64,000 nucleotides of DNA from Actinomyces capricornis (GCF_019974135.1 NZ_AP025017.1:2108001-2172000), one strand, 5' to 3'; positions 9,874 through 19,264 are shown, counted from the first letter of the stretch. Program-made: numbers and translations. The notes: generated from the sequence alone by a model not told the origin.

Positions 9874-11574
9874 TCAGTGGAAGACGCTGTTGAGGGTGAT
9901 GACCAGGGCCGCGGCGATGATCGCCAGCGGGACGGGACGTCGGTACCAGGGCAGCTCGTGCAGGTGCGGGTCGGTGCGCTCGCTCTTGGGGGTCAGGGAG
10001 TAGACGAAGCCCTGGAGCTCGGCCTCGGGCTTGGGCTGGGTGACCATCGTGACCGCCACCGTGACCACGACGTCGACGACGAAGGCCACTCCGGCGGCCA
10101 GGAAGGCTCCCCCCTGGCCCGGCATGGACAGCACCTCGGTCCACAGCAGGATGTTGACCGCCAGGGCGCCCAGGGTCCCGGCCACCAGGCCCACCCAGCC
10201 GGCGGCGGCCGTGGCCCGCCTCCAGAACATCCCGATGATGAAGGTCGCGAACAGGGGCGCGTTGAACATCGAGAACAGGGTCTGGAGGTAGTCCATGAGG
10301 TTGGAGTAGTGCGAGGCGATCAGTGCGGTGAGGATCGCGATCGCGGAGGCGGCCAGGGTCGAGAGCCTGCCGACCCTGAGGTAGTGGGCGTCGTCGGCGT
10401 CCTTGTTGAGATAGCCCTGGTAGATGTCCACCCCCCACACCGTGTTGAAGGCGGAGATATTGGCGGCCATACCGGCCATGAAGGAGGCCAGGAGACCGGT
10501 GATGGCCAGGCCCAGCAGACCGTTGGGCAGCACATCGCGCATGAGGTAGAGGATCGCGTCGTTGTACTCGTAGGCGCCTGTGGCCCCGGCCTTGAGCTGC
10601 TGGACCTCGATGACCAGGACGCCTGCGACCATTCCGGGCACGATGACCAGGAAGGGCACCAGCATCTTGACGAAGGTGCCGATGATCGGGGTGGACTGGG
10701 CCGCGGAGATGGAGTCCGAGGCCATGGCGCGCTGGACCTCCACGAAGTTCGTCGTCCAGTAGCCGAAGGAGAGCACGAAGCCCAGGCCGAAGACCAGGCC
10801 CACTACGGACAGCACATCGGAGCTGAAGCCGGAGATCGCATTGCCCGGCCAGGAGTGGAGCTGCTGGGCGGGATCCGAGCCGGCCGCCAGTGCGCTGTTG
10901 GTGATCCGCGTGGTCAGTCCGTCCCAGCCGCCCACGCGGTGCAGGCCGATGATGGTCAGCGGCAGCAGCGCCGCCACGATGACGAAGAACTGGAGCACCT
11001 CGTTGTAGATGGCCGCCGACAGCCCGCCCATCGTGATGTAGGTGTAGACGATGACGGCCGCGACGATGAGCCCCACCCACAGGGGCCAGCCCAGCAGCCA
11101 GTTCATGATCTTGCCCAGCAGGAAGAGGTTGATGCCGGCGATGAGCAGCTGGGCCAGGGCGAAGCTCAGGGAGTTGACCAGATGGGCCGCCACGCCGTAG
11201 CGCTTGAGCATGAACTCTGGCACGGAGCGGACCTTGGAGCCGTAGTAGAAGGGCATCATCACCAGTCCCAGGAAGAGCATGGCCGGGATGGCGCCGATCC
11301 AGAAGTAGTGGAAGGTCGGCATGCCGTACTGGGCGCCGTTGGCCGACATGCCCATGATCTCCACCGCACCCAGATTCGCCGAGACGAAGGCGATGCCGGT
11401 GACCCAGGCCGGTAGTGAGCGGCCCGAGGTGAGGAACTCATCGGAGGTGGTGGCCTGGGCGCGGACCATGAGGCCCACCCCGATGACGAAGGCGAAGTAG
11501 ATGACGATGGGGATGTAGTCGTACCACTCAGCCTCGATGAGCGTGGCCGAGGCGGAGGCCAGGGGGGAGGACAT
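9874..11574 (-). CDS. Sodium:solute symporter (SSS family, SGLT-like)
   Basis: 566 residues with about 14 hydrophobic helices. Diagnostic stretches include FLTSGRSLPAWVTGIAFVSANLG, which includes the GRS motif after the first helix; QYGMPTFHYFWIGAIPAM; and a GLLASFMAGMAANISAFNTVW segment in the conserved sodium-site helix. It imports an organic solute driven by the sodium gradient. The QYG/FHYFWIG features resemble sugar (SGLT) members more than proline carriers. The substrate is unknown and no catabolic gene adjoins. Confidence 0.88.
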   Translation of the reverse strand: MSSPLASASATLIEAEWYDYIPIVIYFAFVIGVGLMVRAQATTSDEFLTSGRSLPAWVTGIAFVSANLGAVEIMGMSANGAQYGMPTFHYFWIGAIPAMLFLGLVMMPFYYGSKVRSVPEFMLKRYGVAAHLVNSLSFALAQLLIAGINLFLLGKIMNWLLGWPLWVGLIVAAVIVYTYITMGGLSAAIYNEVLQFFVIVAALLPLTIIGLHRVGGWDGLTTRITNSALAAGSDPAQQLHSWPGNAISGFSSDVLSVVGLVFGLGFVLSFGYWTTNFVEVQRAMASDSISAAQSTPIIGTFVKMLVPFLVIVPGMVAGVLVIEVQQLKAGATGAYEYNDAILYLMRDVLPNGLLGLAITGLLASFMAGMAANISAFNTVWGVDIYQGYLNKDADDAHYLRVGRLSTLAASAIAILTALIASHYSNLMDYLQTLFSMFNAPLFATFIIGMFWRRATAAAGWVGLVAGTLGALAVNILLWTEVLSMPGQGGAFLAAGVAFVVDVVVTVAVTMVTQPKPEAELQGFVYSLTPKSERTDPHLHELPWYRRPVPLAIIAAALVITLNSVFH

Positions 11575-11798
11575 CGATGTACCTCAGCAATCCGGGAGGG
11601 GATGGCGGACGAAGATCACGTCTTTGTCACAGGCTAGCCCCTCGGCGCCGGGGAGGGAAAACGCTGAGGGCGCCCTGGCAGCCCGATCGTGTCCCATCCG
11701 CCCGATGCCGTGTGCGGGGCCATGGCACCAGGGGCGTCCGGGGCCCGGGTGCCTGGCGTCCATCGGGCCTGCCGCAGCGCCCCGGTAGGGTGGGTGCC

Positions 11799-12395
11799 AT
11801 GACGATCATCGCGGCGGCGGACGGATCCGCCCTGGGCAATCCCGGCCCGGCGGGCTGGGCATGGTATGTGGACGAGGGCTGCTGGGCGGCGGGAGGCTGG
11901 CCGAGCGCCACGAACAACCGTGGCGAGCTCACCGCCGTCCTGGAGCTGCTGCATGCCACCCGGGCCGCGGGGCTGGCAGGGGAGGATCTGCTCATCCAGT
12001 GCGACTCCCAGTACGTCATCAACTCCCTGACCAAGTGGATGGCCGGGTGGAAGAGGCGCGGCTGGCGCAAGGCCGATGGCAAGCCGGTGCTCAACGCCGA
12101 TCTCATGCAGGCCCTCGATGAGGCGCTCGCGGGCCGTTCGGTGCGTTTTGAGTGGGTGCGCGGCCATGTGGGCCACCCCATGAACGAGGCGGCGGACTCC
12201 CGTGCCCGCGCGGCGGCCACCGCCTACCAGCGTGGGACCCCGGTACCCGGCGGGCCGGGATGGCCGGGGGCGGGTGAGGGAGACCGCGGCCCCGCCGTCG
12301 TCGGATCCTCTGAGGACGACGACGGCGCTGTGGTCCCCGGGGCGACTGCGGCCCGCCGTGCCCGGCTGCGCGAGGAGAGCGGCACGCTGTTCTGA
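11799..12395 (+). CDS. rnhA: Ribonuclease HI
   Basis: 198 residues. The catalytic carboxylates are visible: D8 (AAADGSALGNPGP), the glutamate of NNRGELTAVLELL, the aspartate of QCDSQYVINS and the late aspartate of NEAADSRA, plus the HVGHPMNEAAD segment with its catalytic-loop histidine. It degrades RNA in RNA:DNA hybrids. After about residue 145 there is a disordered tail rich in glycine, proline and acidic residues, longer than the roughly 155-residue classical enzyme. The ATG at 11799 is the family start. Confidence 0.93.
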   Translation: MTIIAAADGSALGNPGPAGWAWYVDEGCWAAGGWPSATNNRGELTAVLELLHATRAAGLAGEDLLIQCDSQYVINSLTKWMAGWKRRGWRKADGKPVLNADLMQALDEALAGRSVRFEWVRGHVGHPMNEAADSRARAAATAYQRGTPVPGGPGWPGAGEGDRGPAVVGSSEDDDGAVVPGATAARRARLREESGTLF

Positions 12396-12515
12396 GCCGG
12401 TCCGGCCACCTCCTGCCGACGGCGCCGGCGGCTGGGCGCAGGCATCGCCCGTCTTCACAGATTGAGCACAGGGTGGTCATGCCGGCGCCATAAGGCGGCT
12501 CGGCAGGGTTGAGCC

Positions 12516-12959
12516 ATGACCGCAAGCGCCGCCCTCCCGCTCTCCCTTGACAGCATCTCCTTCCATGGCCTGGCCGTCCTGCGCGAGCGGGTCCCCACCG
12601 CGGTGCTCTTCGCCGCCTCGTCGCTGTCCAGCTGGATGGTGGACTACATGCTGGTGCTCATCCTCAGCGGTATGACCGGGTCGGTCCTCGGTGCGGTGGT
12701 CAGCGCCCGCCTGGTGTCCAGCGCGATGAACTTCCTGGTCAACCGGAGCCTGTTCGCCGCATGCGAGCGGGACTCCGCCTCCCTGGGGCGTGCCGCGATG
12801 GGCTACGCCACCGTGCAGGCCTGCCTCATGAGCGCCTCCTACCTCGGGCTCGAGGCCCTCACGGCGGTGGGCCTACCCCTGTGGCTGGCCAAGATCCTGG
12901 CCGACTCCACGCTCTTCGTCGTCAACTACCTGGCCCAGTCCCGCCTCGTCTACCGCTGA
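12516..12959 (+). CDS. GtrA-family membrane protein
   Basis: 147 residues with four transmembrane helices in the GtrA/DPMS pattern: an early helix (AVLFAASSLSSWMVDYMLVL), a SARLVSSAMNFLVNRSLFA segment with the family NF(x)(x)NR motif, and a final VVNYLAQSRLVYR. GtrA proteins are thought to help move polyprenyl-linked sugars across the membrane for cell-surface glycosylation. No glycosyltransferase gene adjoins it. It ends 13 bases before palindrome copy 2. Confidence 0.85.
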   Translation: MTASAALPLSLDSISFHGLAVLRERVPTAVLFAASSLSSWMVDYMLVLILSGMTGSVLGAVVSARLVSSAMNFLVNRSLFAACERDSASLGRAAMGYATVQACLMSASYLGLEALTAVGLPLWLAKILADSTLFVVNYLAQSRLVYR

Positions 12960-12971
12960 CCTCCGACCTAA

Positions 12972-13045
12972 CCTTTCGACAATTTGCATGAGATCGTACT
13001 TTTCCGGGCCCGGAAAAGTACGATCTCATGCAAATTGTCGAAAGG
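12972..13045. repeat. Long palindromic repeat, copy 2 (perfect)
   Basis: A perfect 74-bp palindrome with 37-base arms meeting at GGG|CCC (13008/13009). It sits between the convergent ends of the GtrA gene and ackA. The arm begins CCTTTCGACAATTTGCATGA and is nearly identical to the copies at 1008-1081 and 46315-46396. It could form a very stable bidirectional terminator hairpin. Confidence 0.92.
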
Positions 13046-13050
13046 AAGGG

Positions 13051-14244
13051 TTAGAGGAGGGTGACGGCCTGGCGGGCGATGGCCAGCTCCTCGTTGGTGG
13101 GCACGACCAGCACGGTCACCGCGGAGCCGGGAGTGGAGATGACGCGGGCCCCATCGGCGCGCTCCTCATTGGCCGCCTCATCGAGCTCGATGCCCAGGAA
13201 GGCCAGGCGCTGGCACAGCTCGCGGCGCAGGCGGGCGTCGTTCTCCCCGATGCCGGCGGTGAAGGTCAGGGCGTCCAGCCCGCCCATGACGGCGGTGTAG
13301 GCGCCCACGTACTTGGTCAGCCGGTGCAGGTAGACGTCCATGGCGTCGCGGGCCTCCTGCTCCCCGGCGGCCACGCGCTTCCACACCTCGCGCATGTCGT
13401 TGTCCCCGCTCAGGCCCTTCATGCCCGAGCCGCGGTTGAACAGGTGGTCGATCTCATCGATGCTCATGCCCGCCACACGCGCCAGGTGGAAGACGGCCGC
13501 CGGGTCGATATCCCCGGTGCGCCCGCCCATGACCAGGCCCTCCAGGGGCGTCAGGCCCATGGAGGTCTCCACGGCGTGCCCGGCCACGACGGCGGAGGCC
13601 GAGGCCCCGTTGCCCAGGTGCAGGACGATCTGCTTGAGGTCCGCCCGGCCCAGCAGCGCGGAGACCTCGCCGGAGACGAACTGGTGGCTGGTGCCGTGGG
13701 CCCCGTAGCGGCGGATGGAGTAGCGGTCGGCGACCTCGCGGTCCAGGGCGTAGCGGGCGGCCTCCTCGGGCAGGTCCTGGAAGAAGGCGGTGTCGAACAC
13801 GGCCACGTGGGGCACGTCGCTCAGGAGGCTACGTCCCACCTCGATGCCCTTGAGGTGGGCGGGGTTGTGCAGCGGGCCCAGCGGCACGAGCTCCTCGATG
13901 AGGGCCACGACGTCGTCGTCGATGAGGGCGGGGCCGGAGAAGTGGCGCCCGCCCTGGACGACCCGGTGCCCCACGGCCACGATGTGGGCCTCGGCCAGGG
14001 AGGGCCCCTTCTCCTCGAAGAGGCGCAGCACCTGGGCCAGGCCGGCGCCGTGGTCGGGTACGGCCTGGGTGATCTCGGTGGTCCGGCCCTCGTGCTTGTG
14101 GGTGATGGCGCCGGTCTCCTCCCCGATGCGCTCGACCAGCCCGGAGGCCAGGGCCCGGCCGGAGTCGGGGTCGACGAGCTGGTACTTGATGGAGGAGGAG
14201 CCGGAGTTGATGACGAGGACGGTGCGCTGGGCCTGCTGGGTCAC
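13051..14244 (-). CDS. ackA: Acetate kinase
   Basis: 397 residues, standard length. It begins VLVINSGSSSIKYQL and carries GHRVVQGG, the VFDTAFF segment, LHLGNGAS, GLTPLEGLVMGGRTGDIDP and FTAGIGEND. It interconverts acetyl phosphate plus ADP with acetate plus ATP, completing acetate fermentation with Pta. The start is a GTG at 14244; the ORF continues upstream without family similarity. It lies 89 bases downstream of pta on the same strand, so pta-ackA is one operon ending at palindrome copy 2. Confidence 0.97.
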   Translation of the reverse strand: MTQQAQRTVLVINSGSSSIKYQLVDPDSGRALASGLVERIGEETGAITHKHEGRTTEITQAVPDHGAGLAQVLRLFEEKGPSLAEAHIVAVGHRVVQGGRHFSGPALIDDDVVALIEELVPLGPLHNPAHLKGIEVGRSLLSDVPHVAVFDTAFFQDLPEEAARYALDREVADRYSIRRYGAHGTSHQFVSGEVSALLGRADLKQIVLHLGNGASASAVVAGHAVETSMGLTPLEGLVMGGRTGDIDPAAVFHLARVAGMSIDEIDHLFNRGSGMKGLSGDNDMREVWKRVAAGEQEARDAMDVYLHRLTKYVGAYTAVMGGLDALTFTAGIGENDARLRRELCQRLAFLGIELDEAANEERADGARVISTPGSAVTVLVVPTNEELAIARQAVTLL

Positions 14245-14333
14245 GAGGGGGCCTTTCGGTGGTGGACGGGGGTGCTGACGCCGGTGCGGCCAGTGGGCCG
14301 CTGCGGATCGGGGGAGCGGGGCGGCGGTTCCGC

Positions 14334-16388
14334 TCAGCCCTGCGCCTGGACGGCGGTGATGGCCACGGTGTTGATGATGTCCTCCACCAGGGCGCCGCGC
14401 GAGAGGTCGTTGACCGGCTTGTTCAGGCCCTGGAGGACGGGGCCCACGGCGATCGCGCCGCTGGAGCGCTGCACCGCCTTGTAGCCGATGTTGCCGCTGG
14501 ACAGGTCGGGGAAGATGAGGACGTTGGCGCGCCCGGCCACCGCCGAGCCCGGGGCCTTCTTGGCCGCCACCGTAGGGTCGACGGCGGCGTCGTACTGGAT
14601 GGGGCCGTCCACGGCCAGCTCGGGCGCCTTGGCGCGCACCAGCTCGGTGGCCTCGCGCACCTTGTCCACGTCCGCGCCCTGGCCGGAGGCGCCCGTGGAG
14701 AAGGACAGCATGGCCACGCGCGGCTCCACCCCGAACTGGACGGCGGTGGCCGCCGAGGAGATGGCGATGTCGGCCAGCTGCTCGGCGGTGGGCTCGGGGT
14801 TGACGGCGCAGTCGCCGTAGACCAGGACCCGGTCCTCCAGGAGCATGAGGAAGACCGAGGAGACGATGGAGGTCCCCGGCTGGGTCTTGATGATCTGGAA
14901 GGAGGGGACGATGGTGTGCGCGGTGGTGTGGGCCGCCCCGGAGACCATGCCGTCGGCGTCGCCCATGTGCACCATCATGGTGCCGAAGTAGGACACGTCC
15001 TGGACCTTCTCGCGGGCGTCCTCCAGGGTCACGCCCTTCTTGGCGCGCAGGCGGGCGAACTCCGCGGCGTACTTCTCCAGCAGCTCGGGGTCCTCGGTGG
15101 AGACCACACGGGCGGCGGCGATGTCCAGGCCCAGCTCGGCGGCGCGGGCGCGCACGGCGGTCTCGTCGCCCAGGAGCACCAGGTCGGCGATGCCGCGGCG
15201 CAGGATGGCGTCGGCCGCACGCAGGACGCGGTCGTCGTCGGGCTCGGGCAGCACGATGGTCTTGCGCTCGGCGCGGCTGCGCTCGACCAGCTCGGCCTGG
15301 AACATGATGGGGGTCACGACGCCGGAGGGCTCGACCTCCAGCGCGGCCAACAGCGCATCGACGTCGGCCTCCTGCTCGAAGGTGGTCACGGCCACGTCCA
15401 GCTTGCGCTCCGAGCCGTGGGCCAGCAGGCCCCGCAGGGAGCCGGAGATCGAGGCGGCCTCGAAGGTGTCCAGGGGGGAGGCGATGACAGGGATGGAGAT
15501 GCCCAGGCCCTCCAGCAGGCGCATGGCGTGGGGGGCGACCTGGAAGCCGCCGTTGAGGACCAGGCCGGAGAGGACCGGGAAGCTGGAGGAGGCCTGGGCG
15601 GCGGCCAGGGAGATGAGGACGGCGGAGCGGTCGGCCGGCACGATGGCCAGCTGGCCCTCGCTCAGGCGCTCCAGGACGTGGGAGACGTCCATGGCGCACA
15701 CCAGCACGGACTCGGCCTCGCGCTCCAGCAGGGCGGGATCGCCGGCGATGAGGGTGCCCTGGACATTGGCCATGACCTCGCGCACCGAGGGGGCGGCCAG
15801 CAGCGGGACCTCGGGCAGGGTGGTGGAGGCCACGCCCTCGATGCCGGCCAGGGCCTGGGCCACCGCCTGGCGGGTCTCGGGGCGGCACTTGTTGGCCACC
15901 ACCGCCACGGTGCGGGCGTGGTTGTCGGCGATCTCGGCGATGGAGACCTCGACGCTGCCCACGACGTCCTCGGGGTCGTGGGCCCCGGAGACGACCAGGA
16001 GGATGGGGGCGTCGATGTTGGCGGCCACCCGGGCGTTGAGCTCGAGCTCGGGGTTGCCCACGACGTCGGTGAAGTCCGAGCCGTCGATGATGACGACGTC
16101 GTGCTCGCGGGCCATGGTGCGGTAGGCCGAGACGATCCGCGACAGGGACTCCTCGGGGTCGGCGTGGAACTCATCCCAGGTGGCGCCCACGCAGAGCTCG
16201 GGGGCCGTGGTCGAGCCCGAGCGGGCCAGCAGGAGGTTGAGGAAGTCATCGTTATCGCGCGACTCCACGAAGGGGCGGAAGACGCCCACCTTGGCGACGA
16301 CCTTGGTCAGTGAGGCCACCAGTCCGAGGGCCACCGTTGACTTCCCGGTTCCGGCATTGGGTGAGGCGATGTAGATACTGCGCGCCAC
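14334..16388 (-). CDS. pta: Phosphate acetyltransferase (long form)
   Basis: 684 residues. The N-terminal P-loop domain (SPNAGTGKSTVALGL) and middle DRTGG-type region precede the C-terminal catalytic PTA domain (about residues 355-680, with FSTGASGQGADVDKV and PDLSSGNIGYKAVQR). It transfers acetyl from acetyl-CoA to phosphate. The start is a GTG at 16388 with AAAAGGA ideally placed upstream; an ATG six codons earlier (16406) is the alternative. It is the first gene of the pta-ackA operon. Confidence 0.96.
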   Translation of the reverse strand: MARSIYIASPNAGTGKSTVALGLVASLTKVVAKVGVFRPFVESRDNDDFLNLLLARSGSTTAPELCVGATWDEFHADPEESLSRIVSAYRTMAREHDVVIIDGSDFTDVVGNPELELNARVAANIDAPILLVVSGAHDPEDVVGSVEVSIAEIADNHARTVAVVANKCRPETRQAVAQALAGIEGVASTTLPEVPLLAAPSVREVMANVQGTLIAGDPALLEREAESVLVCAMDVSHVLERLSEGQLAIVPADRSAVLISLAAAQASSSFPVLSGLVLNGGFQVAPHAMRLLEGLGISIPVIASPLDTFEAASISGSLRGLLAHGSERKLDVAVTTFEQEADVDALLAALEVEPSGVVTPIMFQAELVERSRAERKTIVLPEPDDDRVLRAADAILRRGIADLVLLGDETAVRARAAELGLDIAAARVVSTEDPELLEKYAAEFARLRAKKGVTLEDAREKVQDVSYFGTMMVHMGDADGMVSGAAHTTAHTIVPSFQIIKTQPGTSIVSSVFLMLLEDRVLVYGDCAVNPEPTAEQLADIAISSAATAVQFGVEPRVAMLSFSTGASGQGADVDKVREATELVRAKAPELAVDGPIQYDAAVDPTVAAKKAPGSAVAGRANVLIFPDLSSGNIGYKAVQRSSGAIAVGPVLQGLNKPVNDLSRGALVEDIINTVAITAVQAQG

Positions 16389-16616
16389 GTTGGGTCCTTT
16401 TCGCATCTGTACTGTGGGCGGGAGCCGGCGGGACGTTCCGCTGCTCCTCACCGCCCCAGTCTGCCCTGCGAACCGTTCCTTATGCGACCAAGGTCCGTGT
16501 GAGTTGTGGAATTGTTGTGAGAAACCGCATGATTCCGGGGATTGTGGGCGCCGCGCGGCGCTGGATGCCCGATGGGCTGCGGCGGTCATCGAGCACCTGG
16601 GGCCCGCGGCGGGGCG

Positions 16617-17102
16617 TCAACCGGTGGGCTCCATGGCTGTGGGGCGCAGGAGGGCGAGGAGCCCGACGGCGCCCAGGATGAGCATGCCGATCGCCGAGAG
16701 GATGACGATCCACATGTCATCCAGGCGCTGCGAGGGTGCGGGGGCCCTTGCGGCGATGCCGTGGAGGAAGCCGAGGCATGCGGTGGAGGTGGCCAGGGAG
16801 CTGGCGGCGACGGCCATGCGCAGTGCTCGCCGGATGGCGGGCTGGGGGATGAGGAGCTGCAGTGGCGGCAGGGTCATCCATGCCGTCATCGCGATGAGGC
16901 ACCAAAGGGCGGGACTTCGCAGGGCGGAGTGTCCCAGGGAGGCCAGGAGTGCGCGCGTGCTCAGCGCACAGATCGTCCAGACCGCGGCGCAGTGGGCGAT
17001 GAGCAGGCCGTCCCTCCAGGTGACATGGGGGTCCTGACGCTGCCATCGGTCGACGTCGTTGAAGAATCCTCTGGGGAATCTGTCCAGGTTTCCTGGCGCC
17101 AT
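16617..17102 (-). CDS. Four-helix membrane protein of unknown function
   Basis: 161 residues. After a charged N-terminus (NLDRFPRGFFNDVDRWQRQD) come four hydrophobic stretches at roughly residues 32-55, 64-85, 92-112 and 130-152. No family is recognised. It starts well downstream of the TauE gene, with a 16-bp palindrome (17315-17330) between them. The reading frame is consistent with a real gene in its length and GC distribution, but it could be lineage-specific. Confidence 0.55.
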   Translation of the reverse strand: MAPGNLDRFPRGFFNDVDRWQRQDPHVTWRDGLLIAHCAAVWTICALSTRALLASLGHSALRSPALWCLIAMTAWMTLPPLQLLIPQPAIRRALRMAVAASSLATSTACLGFLHGIAARAPAPSQRLDDMWIVILSAIGMLILGAVGLLALLRPTAMEPTG

Positions 17103-17419
17103 GGTCTCTCCCCTCTCACGTGGAGGTCAGCCCTTGGCGGTGCGGGACTCACCTGCGCGCCCGTGGCCGCTGGTTCTCGTGCATGCGCATCTCCTCACCC
17201 AGAGGAGATCTGAGTCGTTTTCACCGTAAGTTGTCGGCGCAGGAGTGTCAATCCTTGGGGATTCGGGTGGGTTGGACTGCTGATTCAGTGGGAGTTATCC
17301 GCATGATGGCTGGGATACCTCGGGAGGTATTCTGCTGCTGCGTCGATTCGGCGCCGGTGCTGATATGCCTGTCACGACGGCGCTTGGGTTGGCGGAAAAG
17401 AGGCTTGCCGAGGAAAGGC
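17103..17419. other. Intergenic region with short palindrome
   Basis: 317 bases without a gene, lower in GC than the flanks. The notable feature is the palindrome at 17315-17330, listed separately. The rest shows no clear promoter or RNA. Confidence 0.5.
17315..17330. promoter_or_regulatory. 16-bp palindrome resembling the TetR-gene operator
   Basis: ATACCTCGGGAGGTAT is a perfect 7-2-7 inverted repeat. It resembles GATACCTA-GA-GATAGGTAC in front of the tetR gene (18564-18579): both have GGATACCT on the left and (A)GGTA on the right. It may be a second binding site for that regulator, or a weak terminator for the TauE gene. Confidence 0.4.
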
Positions 17420-18271
17420 TCAGCGCAGCAGCGGCAGCGCCGAAAGGATGGTCAGCGCGATGACGATCGGCTCGAAGACCCGCTGGTTCATGCGATCGGC
17501 CAGGGAGCGGCCCGCCAGCGCGGCCAGGACCACCATGGGTGCGCCGGCAGCCGCCACGGCCAGGGTGGTGGGGTTGACCAGGCCGATCGCGATGGAGAAG
17601 GGCAGCTTGACCAGGTTGACGGCGAAGAAGAACCAGGCGGTGGTGCCCAGGAAGGCCTTGACCGGGTAGCGGCAGGCCAGGAAGTACATGGAGGTCACCG
17701 GTCCGCCCGCGTTGGCGACCATGGTGGTCAGGCCCGCCAGGGTGCCGTACAGCAGGCGGGCGGGGCGGGAGGAGGCCGTGTCGTGCCCTGCGGGCGCGGC
17801 GGGGGCGCCCGGTGCTGCGCAGCGATGGCGCTGCAGGAGGGTGACGGCGATGAGAATCAGCAGGATGACGCCGATGGCGCGCCGGATGGCGGTATCGGAG
17901 GCCAGCTGCAGCAGGAGCGCGCCCGTGGCCACTCCTGTGATCACCGAGGGCACTAGGCGCCGCAGCATGGCAAGGTCGGCATCCCTGCGGTAGCTCCATA
18001 CCGCCAGCAGGTCCCCGGTCATGAGCAGGAGCAGCATGAGCCCGGTGGACTCCCTGGCGGGCAGGATCGCCGCGCACAGGGCCACCGCGAGGGTGGCGGC
18101 TCCGGGCAGGGCGGTCTTGGCCAGGCCCGCCAGGGCGGCGGCCAGGAGCAGGAGGATCCAGGACAGGGCCGGGAGCTCGGGGAGCACGGAGGGAGTACTT
18201 GGGGTGGTTCGGGGCGGTCGGGTATGCGACCCAGTATTGCCCCAGTGGTGCCCAGTCAGGGCGGTGGACAT
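17420..18271 (-). CDS. TauE/SafE-family permease (sulfite/organosulfonate exporter-like)
   Basis: 283 residues with about eight hydrophobic segments in two similar halves, each half starting with a glycine/alanine-rich helix (LAGLAKTALPGAATLAVAL; LAGLTTMVANAGGPVTSMYFL). The A-N-A-G-G-P motif in the second half is typical of TauE/SafE proteins. Family members export sulfite, sulfoacetate or other small anions, with poorly defined substrates. The first 33 residues are a polar extension, so the true start could be internal. It is divergent from the TetR gene at 18591, and the pair may be functionally linked. Confidence 0.8.
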   Translation of the reverse strand: MSTALTGHHWGNTGSHTRPPRTTPSTPSVLPELPALSWILLLLAAALAGLAKTALPGAATLAVALCAAILPARESTGLMLLLLMTGDLLAVWSYRRDADLAMLRRLVPSVITGVATGALLLQLASDTAIRRAIGVILLILIAVTLLQRHRCAAPGAPAAPAGHDTASSRPARLLYGTLAGLTTMVANAGGPVTSMYFLACRYPVKAFLGTTAWFFFAVNLVKLPFSIAIGLVNPTTLAVAAAGAPMVVLAALAGRSLADRMNQRVFEPIVIALTILSALPLLR

Positions 18272-18590
18272 CCCGCGCGGGAACAGACAGATACGAGGAG
18301 CCCCGGCTTCCGGCGTTGCGGGCGCTGCCGGGGACTATGAGATGGAGGGCGCCGGAGAGGTGCTGAGGCCGTTGAGGGCTGCGCCGTGCTCCTCAAGGAT
18401 CTCCGGGCAGCCCGCGCACGGTACGTGTGTTCGGCAGGTCGGGCGAGCTGTGGCGATCTCGGTAGGGGTCCCGCCCGCGATGCGGAGGCGCAGGGTGCCT
18501 GATTGTTGGCTAGTGGAGGCAAGTGAGATGTATGTCTCAAAACAACTATGATGTTGTGCGGGATACCTAGAGATAGGTACATTGCTGCTC
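18272..18590. promoter_or_regulatory. Divergent TauE/tetR promoter region
   Basis: 319 bases. Near the tetR side a TATGAT -10-like hexamer (18547-18552) is followed by the operator palindrome and then the start codon. The minus strand of 18335-18500 can be read as a short cysteine-containing frame with a P-C-A-G-C motif, but it has no credible start of its own and is not called as a gene. Confidence 0.5.
18564..18579. promoter_or_regulatory. Probable TetR autoregulatory operator
   Basis: TACCTA-GAGA-TAGGTA, a perfect inverted repeat placed 12 bases after a TATGAT hexamer and 11 bases before the tetR ATG. A repressor bound here would cover the transcription start, the classic arrangement for TetR self-repression. 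Confidence 0.65.
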
Positions 18591-19253
18591 ATGACGTCAC
18601 GTGATCGGCTTCTTGAAGCCATGGGGGACCTGATGTGGGAACGTGGTTACAGCGCCGCCAGCCCGAGGGCGGTGCGTGAGCGCTCCGGGGTGGGCCAGGG
18701 CAGCATGTATCACCACTTCCCCACCAAGCACGATCTGGGTGTGGCGGCCCTGAGTCGCACATGCGAGGAGACTGTGGCCCCCTCGGTGGAGCCTTTGCTG
18801 GGCGGGGGTGATCCGGTGGGTCGGCTCACCGAGTACCTGACCCGCCCGCGTCAAGCCCTCAAGGGCTGCCGGGTGGGGCGGATGACCCAGGATCCGGCGG
18901 TGGCCGCTGATGATGAGCTGCGCGCCCCGGTGGCCGAGGCGTTCCGTGGTATCCACGAAGCCTTATCCCAGGTGATCCGTGAGGCCATCGATTCAGGTGC
19001 CCTGTGCGCGCACCTCGATGCCGACCGCCTGGCTTGCACGATCTCGGCGACCATCCAGGGAAGTTACGTCCTGGCTATGGCGCAGCAGGATTCTGAGCCC
19101 TTCAGAAAAGCCTGTGCTGGAATGCTGGATCTGCTTCAGGTTGCGGGTGCTCCGCCATCCGGGCAGTCCGATCCCGCACGTCCCTCCCCTGTATCCCAGC
19201 CCCCGGCCGTTGCGCCCGCCAAGGCCGATTCCACCACTGTATCCACTCGATAA
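18591..19253 (+). CDS. TetR/AcrR-family transcriptional regulator
   Basis: 220 residues. The N-terminal helix-turn-helix spans about residues 8-50 (LLEAMGDLMWERGYSAASPRAVRERSG and GQGSMYHHFPTKHDLG), the typical TetR fold with a YHHF recognition-helix end. The ligand-binding domain follows; the last 35 residues are a proline/alanine-rich tail. The gene is 11 bases upstream of a GAPDH gene on the same strand, so the regulator and GAPDH form one operon under the palindrome at 18564. The ligand is unknown. Confidence 0.85.
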   Translation: MTSRDRLLEAMGDLMWERGYSAASPRAVRERSGVGQGSMYHHFPTKHDLGVAALSRTCEETVAPSVEPLLGGGDPVGRLTEYLTRPRQALKGCRVGRMTQDPAVAADDELRAPVAEAFRGIHEALSQVIREAIDSGALCAHLDADRLACTISATIQGSYVLAMAQQDSEPFRKACAGMLDLLQVAGAPPSGQSDPARPSPVSQPPAVAPAKADSTTVSTR

Positions 19254-19264
19254 GGAGAGATATC

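Noticed and set aside
12988..14484. Plus-strand open frame starting in palindrome copy 2
   Set aside because: It is antisense to ackA, and the start lies inside a palindrome; the other palindrome copies give similar false starts.
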